Assembly (NCBI GenBank): GCA_913063505.1
Contig: CAJXYT010000003.1
Span: 1 to 60,721 of the forward strand
DNA length: 60,721 nucleotides
Direction of reading: 5' to 3'
Source: an uncultured Gammaproteobacteria bacterium
Lineage (GTDB): Bacteria > Pseudomonadota > Gammaproteobacteria > Steroidobacterales > Woeseiaceae
Position numbers and translations under genes: made by a program. Shown one piece after another: positions 54,135-60,721 of this stretch. Every line of letters begins with the position of its first letter. Positions within the stretch are counted from its first letter, which is position 1. The notes below the pieces were generated by a model. It saw only the letters and a list, made by a program, of their open reading frames with translations, did no database searches and was not told the DNA's origin.

Positions 54135-55070
54135 TTGAAAAACAGATTATTTATCTTATTTTATGCTATTTTATCAATCATCAGATCGCCCACCTTAAAA
54201 CAATTGAATTATTTTCTCGCGCTCTGCGGTGAGCTGCACTTTGGCCGGGCGGCCGAGAGAAGTTTTGTCTCACAGTCTGCCTTTAGCAACGCTATTCAGG
54301 AGCTCGAATCAACACTCGAGATACGACTCGTTGATCGCACGAATCGAAGCGTAACAATAACGGCAGTGGGTCAAGAAATTGCAGCTCAAGCGAAGCTTGT
54401 ATTAAGAGACGTAGAAAGTCTCATGGAAATAGCACAAGGCGACAACAAGCCACTCTGCGGTGAATTACGACTTGGCGTTATTCCGACGATTGCACCATTC
54501 GTCTTGCCGGTGGTTCTTCCGAAACTTCGAAAGGCATTTCCGGAGCTGCGCTTGCTCCTGATAGAAGATCAAACGCAACGCATCTATGAGCGCTTAATGA
54601 GCGGAGAGCTGGACCTGCTGTTACTCGCTCTGCCATGGGAGATGCGTAGTGTGACGCAACAGGTCTTGTATCGGGACGAATTTTATCTAGCGTACCATCA
54701 AGATACCGATCGAGTTGACCCCGAAAACTATCGCTTCAATCGCCTTGAAACAGACAGCGTATTGTTGCTGGAGGATGGGCATTGTTTGCGAGATCATGCG
54801 CTGGCTGCCTGTAAAATACGGAGCACTCAAAAAGTTCGCCGTTTCGGTGCGAGCAGCTTGTTGACATTAATTGAAATGGTTGATGCTGATCTCGGTATTA
54901 CTTTTCTTCCCGAGATGGCACGCGGCAGTACGCTACTACGCAATACTCACGTGCGCATGCATCCTCTAAGCGACAAGAGTTATCGCAACATTGGTTTGGC
55001 CTGGCGCAAGAGCAGTAATCGCAGTGAGGAGTTTTCACTGCTTGGAAATTTCATTCGCGATAATCGTTAG
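54135..55070 (+). CDS. oxyR: OxyR-like LysR-family regulator
   Basis: Up to 311 aa. The winged-HTH (LKQLNYFLALCGELHFGRAA) is followed by a LysR effector domain. The redox pair is visible in LEDGHCLRDHALAAC, two cysteines nine residues apart as C199 and C208 of E. coli OxyR. The start is uncertain: the track uses TTG at 54135, and no ATG or GTG lies in frame between it and the HTH. The divergent 88-bp gap to prx-grx presumably holds shared control sites. Confidence 0.88.
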   Translation: MKNRLFILFYAILSIIRSPTLKQLNYFLALCGELHFGRAAERSFVSQSAFSNAIQELESTLEIRLVDRTNRSVTITAVGQEIAAQAKLVLRDVESLMEIAQGDNKPLCGELRLGVIPTIAPFVLPVVLPKLRKAFPELRLLLIEDQTQRIYERLMSGELDLLLLALPWEMRSVTQQVLYRDEFYLAYHQDTDRVDPENYRFNRLETDSVLLLEDGHCLRDHALAACKIRSTQKVRRFGASSLLTLIEMVDADLGITFLPEMARGSTLLRNTHVRMHPLSDKSYRNIGLAWRKSSNRSEEFSLLGNFIRDNR

Positions 55071-55281
55071 ATAAAGACACTGATGCTAGTTAAAAATAAC
55101 TGTTTACCCACTATCTTGGGCAATAAGGCGCAGCACCAGGTGGCTGATCCGATCACTCAGATTCGATCCGGCCTACTCCCGAATGGCAATAAAACCTACA
55201 AAAATTTTGCTACAATTATGTTAGAAAACTACTTGCACACCAGGTATGGATATTCATTGTATCAGTCAGAGCTATTAATTC

Positions 55282-57459
55282 ATGAAGATAAAAATTCTTA
55301 CCATTTGTTTACTTGGTTTATCATTTTCTGGTTGCGAAAAACCAGAGACACATGAAGGTGCTGGAGCTGATTGGGCTCATTATTTAGGGGGGGCTACTAG
55401 CAATCAGTATTCAAACCTTAGCCAGATCAACAAGGAAAATGTCAAGAAGCTGAAAGTTGCTTGGACCTATGACACTGGAGATAGTGGCCATTATCAAGTC
55501 AATAATCTAATAATTGACGGGAAATTGTATACCACCTCCCCCCTCAGTAGAGTCACTGCCCTAGATGGAGCTACAGGAGAGCACATTTGGACGTTTGATC
55601 CGTCCGACGTTCATGGTCAGTTAGCCGAATTAATTCCGCGTGGAGTAATGTATTGGAAGGATGGAGATCATGGACGCATCCTCACCATGAAAGGAAGTTA
55701 TTTATACACAATAGATGCTGCCACAGGTCAATTAATAACTTCTTTTGGGAAGGGTGGTTGGATACATTTAGGTGAAGAATTGGATGTCGAAGGCAAACCT
55801 AATGCCTATCTAAATACGCCAGGACATATCTACAAAGATATGTTCATCATTGGCTCAAATGTCGGTGAAGATGTACCCGGCGCAATAAGAGCATTTGATT
55901 TAAAAACAGGAAAACGTAAATGGATTTTCCATTCTCTGCCGCGACCAGGTGAGCCAGGCTCAGAGACTTGGCCAGAGAACTATTTAGAAAAAGCGGGTGG
56001 CGCTTCTGATTGGTCGGGCCTGGCGATTGATATACCGCGGGAAATTGTTTATGCATCGACAGAAACTGCGGGTCCAGATTTTTATGGAGCCGATCGTTAT
56101 GGCAAAAATTTATTTGCGAATTCTGTCGTCGCTCTAGACGCAAACACAGGCGAGCGACTGTGGCATCAACAGTTAGTACATCACGATATGTGGGACTTGG
56201 ATCTTCCTACTCCCCCCACCTTATTAACCGTTCAACACGAAGGAAAAAAGGTAGATGTCGTAGCTCAAGGTACAAAAATGGGATTATTATTTGTATTTGA
56301 CCGGGTTACAGGAGAGCCTCTTTGGCCGATCGAAGAACGGCCAGCCCCAGAATCCAAAATCGATGGGATTAAAACTTGGCCCACTCAACCTTTCCCAACC
56401 AAGCCACCAGCTTTGACGCGTCAGAAATATACAGAAAATGATTATTCCAATATATCTCCTCAAGCAGAATTAATATCTAAAGATGTATTTAATGAGTTAG
56501 GGAACTATGGCTCCTATCCTCCCCCAAGTCTTGAGCAAACCATTATTTTTCCCGGTTACGATGGAGGAATGGAATGGGGAGGTTCTGCTGCCGACCCTAA
56601 TGGAATTCTATATGTAAATGTGAATGAAGTTCCGTGGTTCTATCAACTTATTCCCACCAAAAGCCCAGATGGGAGTCCGCTCTCCTATGGAGAGAGTTTT
56701 TATCGTATTAGTTGTGCTGCTTGTCATGGAACTGACCGCAAAGGAAGTCCATCCGATGGCTTCCCTGATCTAACTAATATTTCCGAACGTTTGGACAAAG
56801 ATATGTTAAAGCGGCTCATTACTCATGGAGTAGGACGCATGCCCGCTTTTAATCATTTACCAGAAGACCGACAGGATGCGATTATTAGTTTTCTCCTTGG
56901 TATGGAAACAATCGACACTCCGCAGCAGTTTGATTTTACGATCCCAGTTCCTAAGCATGGAGAAGAAGAGGAACCCAGCGAAAAAGAAGAGCAGCCGGTC
57001 TTAAGTTATTTTTGTTCTTCCTGCGACCTTATGCCCTATACATTTCGTGGATTCCAACGCTTCAATGACAATGAAGGCTATCCCGCAATCAAACCACCTT
57101 GGGGCACGCTCAATGCCGTAGATCTCAATACAGGTACTATAAAATGGAAAGTGCCTCTGGGAGAATATGAAGAATTGACAGAACGAGGTATACCTATCAC
57201 AGGAACTGAAAATTATGGCGGTCCAGTCGTAACAGCTGGAGGACTTATATTTATAGGAGCCTCTTCAGATGAAAAATTCAGAGTCTTTGATAAAGAGACT
57301 GGTGACATTCTCTGGGAGCATGATTTACCTTTTGATGGCCATTCAACGCCAAGCACTTATGCTGTAGACGGTAAGCAATATGTAGTAATTTCTGCTGGAG
57401 GATCAAAAATGAAACCTGTACAAGGAGGAATGCTAGTAGCATTCAGCTTGGATGAATAA
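55282..57459 (+). CDS. PQQ-dependent dehydrogenase lipoprotein with inserted cytochrome c domain
   Basis: 725 aa. A lipoprotein signal ends at LSFSGC (C18). PQQ beta-propeller repeats occupy about 30-450 (for example NLSQINKENVKKLKVAWTYD and VALDANTGERLW). A class I cytochrome c with haem motif CAACH (478-482) and likely axial Met in RMPAF (about 520) is inserted before the last propeller blades (605-725). A Glu-rich linker and a CSSC pair (578-581) separate them. The substrate is probably a sugar or alcohol and is not determined. Codon usage is clearly AT-richer than in the ribosomal block, suggesting acquisition. Confidence 0.88.
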   Translation: MKIKILTICLLGLSFSGCEKPETHEGAGADWAHYLGGATSNQYSNLSQINKENVKKLKVAWTYDTGDSGHYQVNNLIIDGKLYTTSPLSRVTALDGATGEHIWTFDPSDVHGQLAELIPRGVMYWKDGDHGRILTMKGSYLYTIDAATGQLITSFGKGGWIHLGEELDVEGKPNAYLNTPGHIYKDMFIIGSNVGEDVPGAIRAFDLKTGKRKWIFHSLPRPGEPGSETWPENYLEKAGGASDWSGLAIDIPREIVYASTETAGPDFYGADRYGKNLFANSVVALDANTGERLWHQQLVHHDMWDLDLPTPPTLLTVQHEGKKVDVVAQGTKMGLLFVFDRVTGEPLWPIEERPAPESKIDGIKTWPTQPFPTKPPALTRQKYTENDYSNISPQAELISKDVFNELGNYGSYPPPSLEQTIIFPGYDGGMEWGGSAADPNGILYVNVNEVPWFYQLIPTKSPDGSPLSYGESFYRISCAACHGTDRKGSPSDGFPDLTNISERLDKDMLKRLITHGVGRMPAFNHLPEDRQDAIISFLLGMETIDTPQQFDFTIPVPKHGEEEEPSEKEEQPVLSYFCSSCDLMPYTFRGFQRFNDNEGYPAIKPPWGTLNAVDLNTGTIKWKVPLGEYEELTERGIPITGTENYGGPVVTAGGLIFIGASSDEKFRVFDKETGDILWEHDLPFDGHSTPSTYAVDGKQYVVISAGGSKMKPVQGGMLVAFSLDE

Positions 57460-57652
57460 ATAAAATTAAGCAGGATTTACTATAAAAATAACTGATAATA
57501 ATCCTATAAATTAATATGCAAATTAATCAATAAACTTAACCATTGTCCGGCTTTCACCTACGCTAGTTATTTATGATGGCAGGCGATTATATAGTTAGTT
57601 TGTATACCATGTAATTTAAGCAGAACTTAAAAAAACCTAATGAGAGACCAAG

Positions 57653-58618
57653 ATGCCGCGAATTAGATATAACCGAAACTTGATATTTGGATTGCTCTTG
57701 ACCGCGGTACTAGCGGCCTGCGATTTAAAAACAAATAGCGAAAATGAAACCGACGCTCCAGAGCAACAACCTGTTCGAGTTGCGCTGATCATGAAATCTC
57801 TAGCAAATGAGTACTTTATAAATATGATGGAAGGCGCCAAAGCCCACCAACTAGAGAACGCTGAAAAATATGAATTAATTGTAAATGGCACTAAAAATGA
57901 AAGTGATCTAGCACAGCAAGTTTCGCTAGTAGAGCAAATGATGGCAGCACAAGTAGATATTCTCGTATTGGCGCCCGTCAATTCCAAAGGGATGCTACCC
58001 GTCGTGAAACGAGCTATCGACCAGGGAATAGTCGTTGTCAATATTGATAACCGTTTTGACCAGGATCTTCTGCAACAGATGGGTATGTCTGTCCCGTTCG
58101 TTGGTCCAGCTGATCGCGAAGGAGCGAAGCTCGTCGGACAAGAAGTGGCAAAATATCTGAAGGCCGGTGCTGAAGTCGCCATTATTGGCGGACTCCCTGG
58201 TGCCTACAACGCGCAACAGCGTCAAGCTGGTTTTGAAGATGCCATGACGGAGTCTGGCCTTAATATTATAAGTATTCAATCAGCCGACTGGGAATCAGCT
58301 AAATCGGCTACCGTAGCAGCAGCGATATTATCGGAAAATCCAAATCTGAAAGCTCTACTTTGTTCTAATGACAGTATGGCGCTTGGAGCTGTTGCAGCTG
58401 TGCGTCAAGCTGGCCGAACAGGTGATGTATTCGTCGTTGGTTTCGATAATCTCTCTGCAGCTAACGATCTCGTGCAATCAGGTGAACTGCTGGCAACAAT
58501 AGATCAACATGGTGATGAGCTAGCCGTATATGGCATCGAATACGCTCTGCAAATTTTGCATAGCGGTGTTATTCCTGAAAACATCATAACCCCGGTTGAT
58601 CTAATTGTTGCCAAATAA
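57653..58618 (+). CDS. Sugar ABC transporter substrate-binding lipoprotein (RbsB-like)
   Basis: 321 aa. A signal peptide ends at the lipobox LAAC (C23), unusual for a Gram-negative binding protein, which is normally free in the periplasm. The type-1 periplasmic-binding fold starts VALIMKSLANEYFINMMEGA and includes DILVLAPVNSKGM and the C-terminal VVGFDNLSAANDLVQSGEL. The ligand is probably a pentose, hexose or polyol. GAGAG lies just upstream of the ATG. The ATPase follows after 5 bp. Confidence 0.9.
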   Translation: MPRIRYNRNLIFGLLLTAVLAACDLKTNSENETDAPEQQPVRVALIMKSLANEYFINMMEGAKAHQLENAEKYELIVNGTKNESDLAQQVSLVEQMMAAQVDILVLAPVNSKGMLPVVKRAIDQGIVVVNIDNRFDQDLLQQMGMSVPFVGPADREGAKLVGQEVAKYLKAGAEVAIIGGLPGAYNAQQRQAGFEDAMTESGLNIISIQSADWESAKSATVAAAILSENPNLKALLCSNDSMALGAVAAVRQAGRTGDVFVVGFDNLSAANDLVQSGELLATIDQHGDELAVYGIEYALQILHSGVIPENIITPVDLIVAK

Positions 58619-58623
58619 GTCAG

Positions 58624-60198
58624 GTGTTATTACGGATTAAAAAACTAAACAAGTCCTTTGTAGTTCCGGTCCTCAAGAACCTAGATTTCGAGCTGCATGA
58701 AGGCGAAGTACACGCTCTTCTGGGCAGTAATGGGGCTGGCAAGAGCACCCTGTGCAATATCATCAGCGGAATTCATACAGCGGATAGTGGAAGTTTCGAA
58801 TATTGCGGGATGCCCTATACCCCCCATTCGCTGCAAGCAGCCGAAGCGCTGGGAATCTGCATGGTTATGCAGGAACTGAATCTCTTCCCAACGCTTAGTG
58901 TCGCTGAAAATCTATATTTTCGTTCGATGTCCAATCGCTTCGGTATCGTGCAACATCAGGCCATTCAGCGACGTGCGAAAAAGGCCCTACAAACTGTCGG
59001 GCTAAACTATATTGATCCAGCCCAACCATTGTCTCAACTAGGTGTTGGGCAGCAGCAACTTGTCGAGATAGCCAGCGTATTGCAACGACCTATCAGATTA
59101 TTGATTTTGGATGAACCAACATCGGCATTGACTGGCCCGCAAATTGATTTGCTATTCGAGCAAATAATACAGCTTAAGAAGCAAGGCATCGGTGTTATCT
59201 ATATATCCCATCGCATGGATGAAATTAGTCGTATAGCTGATCGCGTTTCTATACTTCGTGATGGTGAATTAGTAGCTACTAAGGCAGTTGCTGATATTAG
59301 TACAGACCGCATGGTGCAGCTAATGGCGGGCGATGAATCGACTAGTATTGATGTGAAAGAATCAATCGACCAGTCACATCTGCCAAATAATTCAATATTG
59401 TTAAAAGTTGAGAATCTCACACGACGCACCAAGAACCAATCCGGCGGTGACAGTGGATTTGAAAATATCAGTTTTAATTTAAACGCAGGAGAAGTACTTG
59501 GTATCGGTGGACTAATTGGCTCGGGAAGAACCGAACTAATGCGAGCGATTTTTGGAGCCGATCAAGCACATAAAGGTTGTATACGACTTGCATCAGATGG
59601 GTTTAAAGCGCGACGAATCATGAAGTCACCAGCTGATGCAATATCCCACGGCATCGGCATGTTAGTAGAAGATCGCAAGTCTCAAGGATTATTATTAAGT
59701 CATTCTGTTAGCAAAAACATTTCGTTTGCCATACTCGATAGCCTGAATAGCAAACTTGGGGTGGTTGATCAATCCGCTGAACAAGATCTTGCTGAATCCA
59801 TGAGCAAAAAACTGAGCATTCAATGCGATTCTATGCAACAGCCGATTTCATTGCTGAGTGGTGGCAACCAGCAAAAAGCATTGCTAGCGCGCTGGTTGGC
59901 GATAGACTTTTCTATTTTGCTGCTTGACGAACCGAGCAGAGGTGTGGATGCGCGAGCCAAAAGTCAAATCCAAGCATTGATCCGAGAACTGGCCGCTATG
60001 GGTAAAGCGGTACTAATCATATCCAGCGAAACCCAAGAGCTATTAAAGGTATCGGATCGGATCGCGGTAATGTCTAATGGACGCTTGGCTGGAATATTCA
60101 AAACTACCGAACTTAGCGAAGAAAAATTGCTCGAGGCGAGCTTTTGCTTTTACTCATCTGAAGACAACCAATCGAAGTCAGTCAATGCCAGAATCTAA
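58624..60198 (+). CDS. Sugar ABC transporter ATP-binding protein (RbsA/MglA-like)
   Basis: 524 aa with two ABC domains and a GTG start. Domain 1 has Walker A GSNGAGKST at 34-42 and Walker B LLILDEPTSAL. Domain 2 has a degenerate P-loop (GLIGSGRTE), signature LSGGNQQKALLARWL and Walker B LLLDEPSRGVD. The layout is that of carbohydrate importers of the ribose/galactoside class. It overlaps the permease start by 14 bp. Confidence 0.94.
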   Translation: MLLRIKKLNKSFVVPVLKNLDFELHEGEVHALLGSNGAGKSTLCNIISGIHTADSGSFEYCGMPYTPHSLQAAEALGICMVMQELNLFPTLSVAENLYFRSMSNRFGIVQHQAIQRRAKKALQTVGLNYIDPAQPLSQLGVGQQQLVEIASVLQRPIRLLILDEPTSALTGPQIDLLFEQIIQLKKQGIGVIYISHRMDEISRIADRVSILRDGELVATKAVADISTDRMVQLMAGDESTSIDVKESIDQSHLPNNSILLKVENLTRRTKNQSGGDSGFENISFNLNAGEVLGIGGLIGSGRTELMRAIFGADQAHKGCIRLASDGFKARRIMKSPADAISHGIGMLVEDRKSQGLLLSHSVSKNISFAILDSLNSKLGVVDQSAEQDLAESMSKKLSIQCDSMQQPISLLSGGNQQKALLARWLAIDFSILLLDEPSRGVDARAKSQIQALIRELAAMGKAVLIISSETQELLKVSDRIAVMSNGRLAGIFKTTELSEEKLLEASFCFYSSEDNQSKSVNARI

Positions 60199-60650
60199 AT
60201 TCAAATCACTTATACAGTTGCCATGGAATTCCCTAGGTCTCGTAGCCGTACTCATCGTATTGATTATTTTCTTTGGACTAATGAGCGAATACTTCTTTTC
60301 GGCCGTTACATTTCGCACGCTGGTAAACCAGATTCCGGCTCTGACAGTGATCGCGGTGGGTATGACCTTCGTTTTACTAATTGCAGGTATCGACCTTTCT
60401 GTTGGTTCCGTGATGGCGTTATGCGCCGCTGTAATGGGTATCCTTATCATTGATCACCAAGCACCCATAGCAGTCGCCCTTATAGGTGCTTTGTTGATGG
60501 GTCTGGTCTGCGGAACCGCTAACGGATTTGTTAGCGCCAAATGGCGGATTCCCTCTTTCGTGGTCACACTGGGTATGCTGGAGATCGCTAGGGGAGGAGC
60601 GTATCTGGTAACTAATTCCGAGACCAAATATCTTGGTGATTCGGTAGGAT
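60185..60650 (+). CDS. Sugar ABC transporter permease, N-terminal part (RbsC-like)
   Basis: Open to the contig end; about 155 genuine codons. It begins MPESKFKSLIQLPWNSLGLV and has several hydrophobic helices and the family signature LLIAGIDLSVGSVMAL. After ...YLGDSVG the frame runs into adapter sequence, giving the artefactual SYTHLRAHET peptide. The true gene should be about 320 codons. It completes the ribose-type importer with the two preceding genes. Confidence 0.9.
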
Positions 60651-60721
60651 CTGTCTCTTATACACATCTCCGAGCCCACGAGACCGTACTAGATCTCGTA
60701 TGCCGTCTTCTGCTTGAAAAA
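60651..60721. other. Illumina Nextera adapter assembled onto contig end
   Basis: The Nextera mosaic end CTGTCTCTTATACACATCT (60651-60669) is followed by the read-2 part CCGAGCCCACGAGAC, an 8-base index CGTACTAG, the P7 stretch beginning ATCTCGTATGCCGTC, and a terminal A5. This is library-construction sequence and not genomic. The listed minus ORF 60419-60679 begins with the familiar adapter peptide GSEMCIRDR. Confidence 0.99.

Noticed and set aside
55083-55355. Plus-strand ORF of 90 aa before the PQQ dehydrogenase
   Set aside because: It overlaps the lipoprotein signal region of the next gene in another frame and matches nothing recognisable.
60419-60679. Minus-strand ORF of 86 aa beginning MGSEMCIRDR
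   Set aside because: The start lies in Nextera adapter sequence and the rest is antisense to the permease gene.

Overview
The window is about 60 kb of chromosome from a gammaproteobacterium with moderate GC. The lineage is inferred from gene order: the complete str-S10-spc-alpha ribosomal block, tRNA-tuf-secE-nusG-rplKAJL-rpoBC, the miaB-ybeZ-ybeY string, the uvrA / MFS / ssb arrangement familiar from Pseudomonas-like genomes, slyX, and cmoAB. Nothing points to an enteric bacterium. I see no phage, transposase or CRISPR array. The right edge is an assembled Nextera/Illumina adapter, so this is a contig end and not a biological boundary.

Region 1 (1-15.5 kb) is housekeeping. On the minus strand lie an MFS exporter, ssb, miaB, a PhoH-like ATPase (ybeZ) and the 5' part of ybeY. 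The excision-repair gene uvrA diverges from the MFS gene. Next come slyX, the ABC-F ATPase uup, upp, a broken VOC/glyoxalase-family gene, and a ggt-trpS-SWIM-protein operon. An SDR oxidoreductase gene follows.

Region 2 (15.6-48.2 kb) is one continuous minus-strand block of translation and transcription genes. In transcription order from the right it contains: tRNA-Tyr, tRNA-Gly, tRNA-Thr, tufB, tRNA-Trp, secE, nusG, rplK, rplA, rplJ, rplL, rpoB, rpoC; then rpsL, rpsG, fusA, tufA, rpsJ; then rplC to rpsQ; rplN to rpmJ; rpsM to rplQ, closed by a strong terminator. The two tuf genes are identical at DNA level over 1198 bp. The block has unusual non-coding features. A roughly 620-bp spacer with its own consensus-like promoter and structured leader separates rpsJ from rplC. 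Three REP-like palindromes sit in short gaps. The rpsL, rplJ and rpoB leaders carry strong secondary structure.

Region 3 (48.3-55.1 kb) is mixed. It holds a VanY-like peptidase, cmoAB (tRNA wobble-uridine cmo5U synthesis), and a 540-bp gap with strong palindromes and a minus-strand terminator that may encode an undescribed structured RNA. It continues with an SLC13/DASS anion symporter, ogt next to a fragment of an Ada/AlkA-type regulator, and a peroxiredoxin-glutaredoxin fusion divergent from an oxyR-like gene.

Region 4 (55.1-60.65 kb) is visibly AT-richer, most clearly at its left end. It encodes a lipoprotein PQQ dehydrogenase with an inserted cytochrome c domain, followed by a ribose-type ABC importer (binding lipoprotein, double ATPase, permease cut off by the adapter). 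This looks like an acquired module for oxidising and importing a sugar or polyol.
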